From: Acidimicrobiia bacterium
Lineage (GTDB): Bacteria > Actinomycetota > Acidimicrobiia > Spongiisociales > UBA5794
NCBI GenBank assembly: GCA_029934555.1
Contig: JAOZMA010000009.1
Coordinates: 5,621-20,362 of the forward strand
Direction: 5' to 3'
DNA length: 14,742 nt
Both the position numbers and the translations under genes were made by a program. Under the pieces are notes generated by a model. That model made no database searches and was not told the DNA's origin. It saw only the letters and a list, made by a program, of their open reading frames with translations. Each line of letters starts with the position of its first letter. Within the stretch, counting starts at the first letter, position 1. Shown piece after piece: positions 6,738-13,670 of this stretch.

Positions 6738-9242
6738 TCAGAGTTCGTTGTCGGCCAGCTCTACCGGGGGTTGGTCCGGGGTCTCGATCGACACGAACGA
6801 CAGGCTGTCGTCGTCTTCTTCATCGATGTCGACAAGGATCGTGGAACCGGCCGGGAACTCACGTTGCAGCACACGCTCGGAGAGCGGGTCCTCGAGCAGA
6901 CGCTGGATAGCCCTGCGGAGCGGACGCGCACCGAGCTGCGGGTCATACCCCTTCTCGGCGAGGCGGGTCTTGGCTGCGTCTGACAACGCCAGATCGACGG
7001 CTTGCGCCTCGAGCTGTGTCCGCACGCGGGTAACGAGCAGGTCGACGATCGTTTTGACCTCGTCCTGTGTCAACTCGTGGAAGACGATCACCTCGTCGAT
7101 GCGGTTCAGGAACTCGGGCCGGAAGTGCTTCTTGAGGGAATCGACGACCTTCTCACGCATCTTGTCGTAGTTGACATCGGCGTCCGCGACTGCGAATCCG
7201 ATTGCGGACTTACGTAGCTCGGCCGTCCCGAGATTCGACGTCATGATGATGACGGTGTTCTTGAAGTCGACGGTGCGCCCCTGCGAGTCTGTGAGTCGAC
7301 CGTCTTCGAGAATCTGGAGCAAGATGTTGAAGACGTCGGGATGGGCCTTCTCGATCTCGTCGAACAGCACCACGGAGAAGGGCTTCCTACGCACCGCCTC
7401 GGTCAACTGACCGCCTTCGTCGTAGCCGACATACCCGGGGGGTGAACCGACGAGACGGCTGACGGCGTGCTTCTCCATGTACTCGGACATGTCGATCTGG
7501 ATCAGGGCATCCTCATCACCGAACAGGAAGTCGGTGAGCGCCTTCGCCGACTCCGTCTTCCCGACCCCCGAGGGTCCGAGGAAGATAAACGAACCGGCAG
7601 GGCGCTTCGGATCCTTGAGACCGGCACGGGTCCGACGAATCGCCTTCGAGACGGCTTGGATAGCGTCATGCTGCCCGATGATCCTCTTGTGGAGTTCGTC
7701 CTCCATCTTCAAGAGCCGCTCCGTCTCCTCTTCGGTGAGACGGTGCACAGGAATCCCGGTCCATTGCGCCAGAACTTCCGCGATCTGCTCATCGTCGATG
7801 ATCGCCGAGTAGTCCTCGCCGACGGCGGCACCCTGAGCCTCATACTCGGAGCGTTCGTCCATGAGTCTGCGTTCCTGATCGCGGAGCTTGACTGCCCGCT
7901 CATACTGCTGGGCGTAGACGGCATCCCGCTTATCGCCGCGCAGCTTCGAAATCCGCTCGTCGATGTCCCGGATGTCACTCGGAAGGTCCTTGCGCTTCAA
8001 GCGCATACGGCTCCCGGCCTCGTCGATGAGGTCGATCGCCTTGTCCGGCAAGAACCGATCGGCGATATAGCGGTCGGCAAGGTTCGCCGCGTTCACAAGC
8101 GCCTGGTCGGTGAAACGCACCCGATGGTGATCTTCGTACGAATCTCGAAGGCCCTCGAGGATCTTGATCGTGTCTGCGATGGTTGGCTCTTCGACCTTGA
8201 TCGGCTGGAAGCGGCGTTCGAGGGCGGAGTCCTTCTCGAGGTACTTCCGATACTCCTCGAGCGTCGTAGCTCCGATCGTTTGGAGCTCACCCCGGGCAAG
8301 CATCGGTTTGAGGATGCTGGCCGCGTCGATCGCTCCCTCAGCGGCGCCGGCACCGACGAGCGTGTGGATCTCGTCGATGAACAGGATGATGTCGCCGCGC
8401 GTCCGGATCTCTTTCAAGACCTTCTTCAATCGTTCCTCGAAGTCGCCGCGGTAGCGTGAACCGGCCACGAGGGCGCCAAGGTCGAGTGTGTAGAGATGAC
8501 GATCGGTGAGGGTGTCCGGCACGTTTCCGTCCACGATCCGCTGTGCGAGGCCCTCGACGATGGCCGTCTTGCCGACCCCCGGCTCACCGACGAGCACCGG
8601 GTTGTTCTTCGTTCTCCTGGAGAGGACCTGCATGACTCGTTCGATCTCAGTCGATCGCCCGATCACCGGGTCGAGCTTCCGCTCCCGTGCGAGCTGGGTC
8701 ATGTTCCGACCGAACTGGTCGAGCACGGTCGAGCCGCTGCTCGATGCGCTCGACTCGGATCGTCCGCTCCCCCCGGGATGGCCGGTCGGTGTCGACTCTT
8801 CTCCCTGAACACCGGAGAGCAGCTGGATGACCGTCTGGCGTACCTTGGGGAGATCGGCGCCAAGCTGCTGGAGCACTTGGGCGGCGACTCCCTCACCTTC
8901 GCGAATGAGGCCGAGCAGGATGTGCTCAGTGCCGATGTAGTTGTGACCAAGTTGAAGGGCTTCTCGAAGCGACAGTTCGAGAACCTTCTTCGCCCGTGGT
9001 GTGAACGGAATGTGCCCGCTCGGTGCCTGGGAGCCCTGGCCGATGATCTCGACGACCTGGCTCCGCACGGACTCGAGGCTGATACCCATGCTTTCGAGGG
9101 CACGAGCCGCAACGCCTTCACCTTCGTGGATCAGGCCGAGGAGGATGTGCTCCGTGCCGATGTAGTTGTGGTTGAGGAGCCGCGCTTCTTCCTGAGCGAG
9201 GACAACGACCCTCCGGGCCCTATCGGTAAACCGTTCAAACAA
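6738..9242 (-). CDS. clpC: ATP-dependent Clp protease ATP-binding subunit ClpC
   Basis: An 834-aa Hsp100/AAA+ unfoldase that feeds substrates to ClpP. Two Clp-N repeats (about 1-145) have the paired NYIGTEHILLGLI motif (26-38 and 101-113). A Ser/Gly-rich linker (about 150-172) leads to AAA1 with Walker A GEPGVGKT (219-226), Walker B ILFIDE (286-291) and pore loop GSRYRGDFE (261-269). A UVR-type middle helix follows (about 436-462). AAA2 has Walker A GPSGVGKT (556-563), pore loop GYVG (603-606) and Walker B VVLFDE (624-629). The ClpP-docking tripeptide IGF is at 681-683, then sensor-2 GARPLRRAI. The start is TTG: the protein then begins MFERFTDRARRVVVLAQEEA, the canonical ClpC N-terminus, and GAGG lies about 8 nt upstream. 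It is monocistronic here and divergent from the polyprenyl synthase gene. Confidence is very high. Confidence 0.98.
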   Translation of the reverse strand: MFERFTDRARRVVVLAQEEARLLNHNYIGTEHILLGLIHEGEGVAARALESMGISLESVRSQVVEIIGQGSQAPSGHIPFTPRAKKVLELSLREALQLGHNYIGTEHILLGLIREGEGVAAQVLQQLGADLPKVRQTVIQLLSGVQGEESTPTGHPGGSGRSESSASSSGSTVLDQFGRNMTQLARERKLDPVIGRSTEIERVMQVLSRRTKNNPVLVGEPGVGKTAIVEGLAQRIVDGNVPDTLTDRHLYTLDLGALVAGSRYRGDFEERLKKVLKEIRTRGDIILFIDEIHTLVGAGAAEGAIDAASILKPMLARGELQTIGATTLEEYRKYLEKDSALERRFQPIKVEEPTIADTIKILEGLRDSYEDHHRVRFTDQALVNAANLADRYIADRFLPDKAIDLIDEAGSRMRLKRKDLPSDIRDIDERISKLRGDKRDAVYAQQYERAVKLRDQERRLMDERSEYEAQGAAVGEDYSAIIDDEQIAEVLAQWTGIPVHRLTEEETERLLKMEDELHKRIIGQHDAIQAVSKAIRRTRAGLKDPKRPAGSFIFLGPSGVGKTESAKALTDFLFGDEDALIQIDMSEYMEKHAVSRLVGSPPGYVGYDEGGQLTEAVRRKPFSVVLFDEIEKAHPDVFNILLQILEDGRLTDSQGRTVDFKNTVIIMTSNLGTAELRKSAIGFAVADADVNYDKMREKVVDSLKKHFRPEFLNRIDEVIVFHELTQDEVKTIVDLLVTRVRTQLEAQAVDLALSDAAKTRLAEKGYDPQLGARPLRRAIQRLLEDPLSERVLQREFPAGSTILVDIDEEDDDSLSFVSIETPDQPPVELADNEL

Positions 9243-9266
9243 GCCAATACCTCATAATCTGACAGT

Positions 9267-9300
9267 GGCGCCTGGTTCCCCGGGCGCCTCGCCGAGTATA
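9267..9300 (-). promoter_or_regulatory. Candidate clpC promoter -10 and leader hairpin
   Basis: On the minus strand TATACT (9295-9300), a good -10 match, lies about 53 bases before the clpC start. Just downstream, GGCGCCTGG (9267-9275) can pair with 9280-9288 as a 9-bp stem (one G-U pair) with a 4-nt loop. No convincing -35 is seen 16-18 bp upstream. I find no CIRCE inverted repeat and no clear ClgR operator. This is tentative. Confidence 0.3.
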
Positions 9301-9403
9301 GGACGGGGTCCCGAATAGACCCCGGATGTTCGGCGGACGACTGAACCTCATGATTCAGTGAACGCCGGGGCTACCATCCCGATTCCCGAAGGCCTGGAGA
9401 CCC

Positions 9404-10408
9404 GTGGATCGCCCAATTCTGAACGACCTCGTGCCCGTTCCCCGCGTATGGGAGCGTATGGCTGCCGTCGAGAGACGCCTGCTCGAGGTCACCGAATCTG
9501 ACGACGTTTTCCTCACCGACATCGCACAGCATCTTCTGCGCGCCGGCGGAAAACGATATCGCCCACTCCTCGCAGCGGTTGCAGGAGAGCTCGGTCCGAG
9601 CGACGGCGATGGGCCCGTTGAGGCGGGCCTGTCCGTCGAACTAGTCCACGTCGGTTCCCTCTATCACGACGATGTGATCGATGAAGCCGACTCACGTCGT
9701 GGCAGGGTCTCGGTCAACGAGAATTGGTCGAACACGATCGCCATCCTGGCCGGCGATTTCCTCCTTGCCCGGGCTTCAGAAGTGGCAGCCCCGCTGGGCG
9801 AGGAAGCCGTTTCGCTGATCGCTCGCACCTACGCCCGTCTCTGTGAAGGGCAGGTCGCGGAGCTGCGATTCTCCGGAGGGTTCGACCATGGGCCCGACGG
9901 GTATTTCCAGGTGATCGGCGGCAAGACCGCCAGTTTGATCCGCGCATCTGCCCGTCTCGGCGCTATCACCGCAGGCGCCACGGCGAGCGATGTGGAAGCC
10001 ATCTCAGATTGGGCTTGGGAGATGGGCCTTGTCTTCCAAATGACCGACGATGTCCTCGACCTCATCGCCGACGAAGCGTTCCTCGGCAAACCATCCGGAT
10101 CCGATATCGGCGAGGGCGTCTACACGCTGCCTGTGCTGTACGCGGCAGATGGCCCAGACGGAACCGAGATCCGCGGTCTGCTTGCCGACGGAGCGCCAAC
10201 CGACCGTGCCGTGATCGACCGGATCATCGAACTCACCGTCGCCGGCGGTTACGCAGACAGCGTCACCGAAGAAGCGATGGATCACATGCGCTTGGCTGAA
10301 GAGGCATCGGACCGGATCGCGAGCGACGAACTGACCCCGATACTCCGTAACCTGGACGCGTATCTGCTGGATCGCGTTGCGATCGCGCGGGCTTCGGTAG
10401 CGGAGTAG
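9404..10408 (+). CDS. Long-chain polyprenyl diphosphate synthase
   Basis: A 334-aa all-alpha trans-prenyltransferase that adds isopentenyl units to an allylic diphosphate. Seen: the GGKRYRP motif (48-54), first Asp-rich motif DDVID (89-93) and second Asp-rich motif DDVLD (215-219), GKTASL (173-178) and the late GKPSGSDIGEGVYTLP (228-243). The residues before the first Asp motif (GSLYH) are small at the -4/-5 positions, a feature that in this family goes with long products. The segment resembles mycobacterial GrcC-type synthases, so a menaquinone side-chain role (C35-C45) is likely but not shown. The start is GTG with GGAG five nt upstream; the next in-frame ATG would remove 18 residues. It is divergent from clpC and convergent with lysS, so it appears monocistronic. 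A TGA-bearing heptamer array follows the stop. Confidence 0.92.
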   Translation: MDRPILNDLVPVPRVWERMAAVERRLLEVTESDDVFLTDIAQHLLRAGGKRYRPLLAAVAGELGPSDGDGPVEAGLSVELVHVGSLYHDDVIDEADSRRGRVSVNENWSNTIAILAGDFLLARASEVAAPLGEEAVSLIARTYARLCEGQVAELRFSGGFDHGPDGYFQVIGGKTASLIRASARLGAITAGATASDVEAISDWAWEMGLVFQMTDDVLDLIADEAFLGKPSGSDIGEGVYTLPVLYAADGPDGTEIRGLLADGAPTDRAVIDRIIELTVAGGYADSVTEEAMDHMRLAEEASDRIASDELTPILRNLDAYLLDRVAIARASVAE

Positions 10409-10420
10409 CTGAATCGAGAT

Positions 10421-10448
10421 CTGAGCCTTGAGCTCTGAGCTTTGAGCA
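10421..10448 (+). repeat. Heptamer array, 4 units, CTGAGCC/TTGAGCT subtype
   Basis: Units CTGAGCC, TTGAGCT, CTGAGCT, TTGAGCA are in constant 7-bp phase, starting 12 bases after the polyprenyl synthase stop. The core sequence differs from TAGTCCG but the period is the same. Each unit carries TGA on the plus strand, in sense with the upstream gene. Confidence 0.8.
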
Positions 10449-10455
10449 AGACCGC

Positions 10456-10504
10456 ATACGGAGTACGGACTACGGACTACGGACTACGGACTACGGACTA
10501 CCGG
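10456..10504 (-). repeat. Heptamer array, 6 good units plus 1 degenerate, overlapping the end of lysS
   Basis: Plus-strand units ATACGGA, GTACGGA, then four CTACGGA, then CTACCGG, all in one phase. On the minus strand this reads as TAGTCCG repeats in sense with lysS. The array encodes the last five residues of LysS and supplies its TAG stop (10484-10486). Confidence 0.93.
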
Positions 10505-12007
10505 CGGCGGAGCCGCCTCCGGTCTCATCGTTGGGAAGAGGATCACTTCTCTGATGTGCTTGCGATCGGTGAGGAGCATCACGAAGCGATCGACGCCGAT
10601 CCCGAGACCGCCGGTCGGCGGCAGACCGTACTCCAGGGCACGGATGTAGTCCTCGTCGATCGGATGGGCTTCGTCATCGCCGGCTGCGCGGGCTGCGGCT
10701 TGAGCCTCGAATCGCTCACGCTGATCGAACGGGTCGTTCAACTCCGAGAATGCGTTCGCGTACTCCGAACCGGCGATAACCAACTCGAACCGCTCGGTAA
10801 GCCGGGGATCGTCGCGATGCAGACGGGAGAGTGGTGAGACCTCCTTGGGATAGTCCGTCACGAACGTCGGTTTCCAGATCGTCGACTCTGCAGCAACCTC
10901 GTAGATCTCGAAGATGACACGGCCCGCTCCCCACGATGGATCGGCTTCAACCCCGTATCGCGTGGCGAGAGCACGGAGTTCGTCGATCGGTGTGTCGAGG
11001 GATATGTCCCGGTCCACGACCTCTGCGACCAGGTCCACAAGCCGCACCCGACGGAACGGTGGAGTGAGATCAAGCATTCGTCCCTGGTAGGTGAGCACGG
11101 ACGTGCCTACGGCGGTTTCAGCGACGGCGGCGAAGATCTCTTCGATCAACTCCATGATGTCCCCGTAGTCGGCCAATGCCTGATACGCCTCGAGCATGGT
11201 GAACTCGGGATTGTGGGTGGCATCAACGCCCTCGTTCCGGAAGATCCTGCCGATCTCGAAGACTCGTTCGATCCCCCCGACGACCAGTCGCTTCAAGAAC
11301 AGCTCGGTGGCGATGCGGAGCGACAGATCGAGGTCGAGCGCATTGTGATGCGTCTCGAACGGCCGTGCCGTAGCCCCGGTTGCCTGCGTCAAGAGGACGG
11401 GTGTCTCAACTTCGATGAATCCACGGTCCTCGAACTGACGCCGTAGTTCGGAGATCACTTTCGCCCTGGTCAGCGCCGTCTTGCGGGACTCCTCGTTCAC
11501 CATGAGGTCGACGTAGCGCCGGCGCGATCTCGCCTCGACGTCCTTCAGCCCATGCCATTTGTCGGGCAGCGGACGCAGCGCCTTCGACAGCAATACGAAC
11601 GAGGCGATGCGAACGCTGAGTTCGCCCTTCTTGGTGACCATCACCTCGCCGGTCGCGCCGATCCAATCCCCCGAGTCGAGTTCCAGGAACCGGCTGAACT
11701 CCTCGTCTCCCAGAACCGCCTTGCTGACGAACAGTTGGATCCGCCCGGAGACGTCCTGGAGCACACCGAATGCGAGTCTGCCCATATCGCGGACGTTCAT
11801 GAGCCGTCCCGCGACCGTTACGTCGATACCCGTCTCGGTCCCCGGATCGATGTCATCGAACCGATCGTGGAGGTCGCCGGCCAGGTCGCTGCGGTCAAAA
11901 CGGTACGGATAGTTACCGGAACGGAGTGCTTCACGGTGTTTCGCTATCCGGGCGGCGATGAGGGGATCATCGTGGCCGGTCGGCTCGCTCGGTGTTTCGT
12001 CGGTCAT
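10484..12007 (-). CDS. lysS: Lysine--tRNA ligase, class II
   Basis: A 507-aa cytoplasmic enzyme that charges tRNA-Lys. An N-terminal extension is followed by an OB-fold anticodon-binding domain (about 63-142) and the class II catalytic core. Motif 1 region GFIEVETPVL (196-205), motif 2 RIFRNEGVDATHNPEFTM (254-271) and motif 3 GLGIGVDR (467-474) are all present. The usual end ILFPTMRPE is followed by an unusual tail AAPPPVVRSP: AAPPP is coded by a GC-rich inverted repeat and VVRSP plus the stop by the heptamer array. ATG start with AGGA 7 nt upstream; the start overlaps the coaX stop by 4 nt (ATGA). It is last in the DUF2520-panC-coaX-lysS operon, and proximity to coaX and clpC matches mycobacterial gene order. 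Confidence 0.97.
   Translation of the reverse strand: MTDETPSEPTGHDDPLIAARIAKHREALRSGNYPYRFDRSDLAGDLHDRFDDIDPGTETGIDVTVAGRLMNVRDMGRLAFGVLQDVSGRIQLFVSKAVLGDEEFSRFLELDSGDWIGATGEVMVTKKGELSVRIASFVLLSKALRPLPDKWHGLKDVEARSRRRYVDLMVNEESRKTALTRAKVISELRRQFEDRGFIEVETPVLLTQATGATARPFETHHNALDLDLSLRIATELFLKRLVVGGIERVFEIGRIFRNEGVDATHNPEFTMLEAYQALADYGDIMELIEEIFAAVAETAVGTSVLTYQGRMLDLTPPFRRVRLVDLVAEVVDRDISLDTPIDELRALATRYGVEADPSWGAGRVIFEIYEVAAESTIWKPTFVTDYPKEVSPLSRLHRDDPRLTERFELVIAGSEYANAFSELNDPFDQRERFEAQAAARAAGDDEAHPIDEDYIRALEYGLPPTGGLGIGVDRFVMLLTDRKHIREVILFPTMRPEAAPPPVVRSP
10500..10523 (-). terminator. GC-rich inverted repeat overlapping the lysS 3' end
   Basis: ACCGG (10500-10504) pairs with CCGGT (10519-10523). 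Inside, GGCGGC (10503-10508) or GGCGG can pair with the complementary GC run ending at 10517. On the minus strand the structure directly precedes the TAGTCCG array, the same hairpin-then-array order as after the zinc-ribbon gene. It lacks a U-tract. Confidence 0.45.
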
Positions 12008-12774
12008 TGCTCTTCCTGATTTCGATCGAAGATGATGCGCAGCCCTTCGAGCGTCAGATACTCGTCGACGGTCTCAACGTTGCTGCAATGGGGGACGATG
12101 GTAGAGGCAAGGCCGCCGGTTGCCACCACGACTGCGTCGTCGCCGACCTCGTCCACGAGGCGTGCGATGATCCCGTCGACGAGACCGGCGTGGCCATAGA
12201 GCGCCCCGCTCTGGATCGCCTCGACGGTGCCCTTGCCGATCGGAGATCTCGGAGCCACGAACTCTACGCGCCGGAGTGCCGCGGTCCCCGAGATCAGGGC
12301 CCCGGTGGAGATCTCAAGACCCGGGGCGATGACACCACCGATGTAGGCCCCGTCGGCTCCGACGACATCGAAGTTGGTCGATGTTCCGAAATCCACGACG
12401 ATGGCCGGGGTCCCGTATCGCTCCCGGGCGGCGACGGCATTGACGATCCGGTCGGCCCCGACCTCTCGTGGGTTGTCGATGAGGATCGACATTCCCGTCC
12501 TGATCCCTGGACCCACAACGAGGATCGAACCGTGCGAGAGCGCCGGGGCGACACAGCGCATCGTCGCCGTCACCGACGGGACCACACTTGAGACGGCGAC
12601 GCCGCCGATGTCGCTCGGCGTGAAGCCGTCAAGAGCGAGGACGCCGAGCAGCTCCCATCGCATCTCGTCGCTGGTCTGCTCCTTCGTGGAGAACCGCCAG
12701 TGGCCGACGAGTTCTTCATTCCGAAATAGCCCAACGGCGATCTGCGTGTTCCCAACGTCGATTGCGAGCAGCAT
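12004..12774 (-). CDS. coaX: Type III pantothenate kinase
   Basis: A 256-aa enzyme that phosphorylates pantothenate to 4'-phosphopantothenate, the first step of CoA synthesis. It belongs to the acetate/sugar kinase-Hsc70-actin (ASKHA) superfamily. Seen: the N-terminal phosphate loop LLAIDVGNT (2-10) with the catalytic-type Asp6, SSVVPS, GADRIVNAVAA (106-116) for pantothenate and metal binding, and VVDFGTSTNFD (126-136). IGGVIAPG and ATGGLAS follow. The start at 12774 is chosen because GGGAGG lies 5 nt upstream and the protein then opens MLLAIDVGNT; its ATG shares one base with the panC stop (TGATG). The extension to 12834 lies wholly inside panC. The gene normally between panC and coaX in actinobacteria, panD, is not there. 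Confidence is high. Confidence 0.97.
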   Translation of the reverse strand: MLLAIDVGNTQIAVGLFRNEELVGHWRFSTKEQTSDEMRWELLGVLALDGFTPSDIGGVAVSSVVPSVTATMRCVAPALSHGSILVVGPGIRTGMSILIDNPREVGADRIVNAVAARERYGTPAIVVDFGTSTNFDVVGADGAYIGGVIAPGLEISTGALISGTAALRRVEFVAPRSPIGKGTVEAIQSGALYGHAGLVDGIIARLVDEVGDDAVVVATGGLASTIVPHCSNVETVDEYLTLEGLRIIFDRNQEEQ

Positions 12775-13670
12775 CAGGCCTCCCGGTAGAGAATCGAGGG
12801 TCCGTCGAGACGGATACCGGCGTCGGGGACCCATCCGCCGTCGATCCGATCGATGTGTACGTTGTCGAGAAGGCGCGTCCGACCGACTCGCGCCGCGACA
12901 GCGAGGAATGCCGGTCGGTCCAGATCGAGCAGTGCGGACGCCGTGTCCTGATCCGCCAACGTGGCGTAGTCGAGATCGATGCCCGGCTCGTCGTTCACTG
13001 GTGTGGCGGCGATTCGCTCGAGTTCAGTTCCAGATCGTTCGCCCGCGATGATCGCTTCCGCGACAGCATTGATTCCCCTGTTGATGGATCGAGCGGCGGC
13101 GCGCTCCGCGGGATCGAGGTAGGTGTTGCGTGATGACAGAGCAAGGCCATCCGACTCGCGCACGATGGGTTCGCCGACGATCACGATGGGAAAGGACAGG
13201 TCGGTGGTCATGCGGCGTACCGTGACGAGTTGCTGGGCATCCTTCCTGCCGAAGTAGGCACGATCTGGGGCGATGCCTGCGAAGAGTTTGGCGACAACGG
13301 TGGCCACTCCATCGAAGTGCCCCGGCCGGATCTCCCCTTCCATCCCTTCCGTAACAAGATCCACAGCGACGGTTGTGAGCGGCTTGTCCGGGTACATCTC
13401 CTCGAGTTGTGGAGCGAACAACACGTCGGCGCCGGCCTCCTCCACCATCTCGGCGTCTCGTTCGAGATCGCGAGGGTATGAGGCGAGATCCTCGGTAGGG
13501 GCGAATTGGAGTGGGTTGACGAAGAGGCTGACGATGACCGTGTCACACTCGCGCCGTGCCGCATCGACAAGACTGATGTGCCCCTCGTGTAGGTATCCCA
13601 TCGTCGGAACCAGCCCGACGCAACCCGAGCCCAACGCCCTGGCATCACGGAAAGTGTGAACTGTTCTCAC
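12774..13670 (-). CDS. panC: Pantoate--beta-alanine ligase (pantothenate synthetase)
   Basis: A 298-aa enzyme that condenses pantoate with beta-alanine using ATP, the last step of pantothenate synthesis. All hallmark segments are present: PTMGYLHEGH (22-31) with the two HIGH-type histidines, FVNPLQF (50-56), RPGHFDGV (115-122), FGRKDAQQL (140-148) and ESDGLALSSRN (172-182). The C-terminal domain follows. Length is normal for the family (about 280-310). The start is GTG (13668-13670), overlapping the DUF2520 stop as GTGA, with GAGG about 10 nt upstream. The end overlaps coaX by 1 nt. The product is the substrate of CoaX, so the two consecutive steps are translationally coupled. beta-Alanine must come from elsewhere since panD is not in this operon. 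Confidence 0.98.
   Translation of the reverse strand: MRTVHTFRDARALGSGCVGLVPTMGYLHEGHISLVDAARRECDTVIVSLFVNPLQFAPTEDLASYPRDLERDAEMVEEAGADVLFAPQLEEMYPDKPLTTVAVDLVTEGMEGEIRPGHFDGVATVVAKLFAGIAPDRAYFGRKDAQQLVTVRRMTTDLSFPIVIVGEPIVRESDGLALSSRNTYLDPAERAAARSINRGINAVAEAIIAGERSGTELERIAATPVNDEPGIDLDYATLADQDTASALLDLDRPAFLAVAARVGRTRLLDNVHIDRIDGGWVPDAGIRLDGPSILYREA

Noticed and set aside
9235..9255. Six-codon upstream ORF overlapping the clpC start
   Set aside because: The ATG has no ribosome site and the peptide is too short to judge; likely chance.
7467..9257. Two long plus-strand ORFs (330 and 253 aa) opposite clpC
   Set aside because: ClpC is unambiguous on the minus strand; these are shadow frames.
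9243..9403. CIRCE or ClgR operator upstream of clpC
   Set aside because: No TTAGCACTC-N9-GAGTGCTAA and no convincing GTTCGC...GCGAAC palindrome.
10442..10837. Plus-strand ORF (131 aa) beginning YGVRTTDYGLRTTDY
   Set aside because: The heptapeptide-like start is just the translation of 21 bp (three heptamers); the rest is antisense to lysS.
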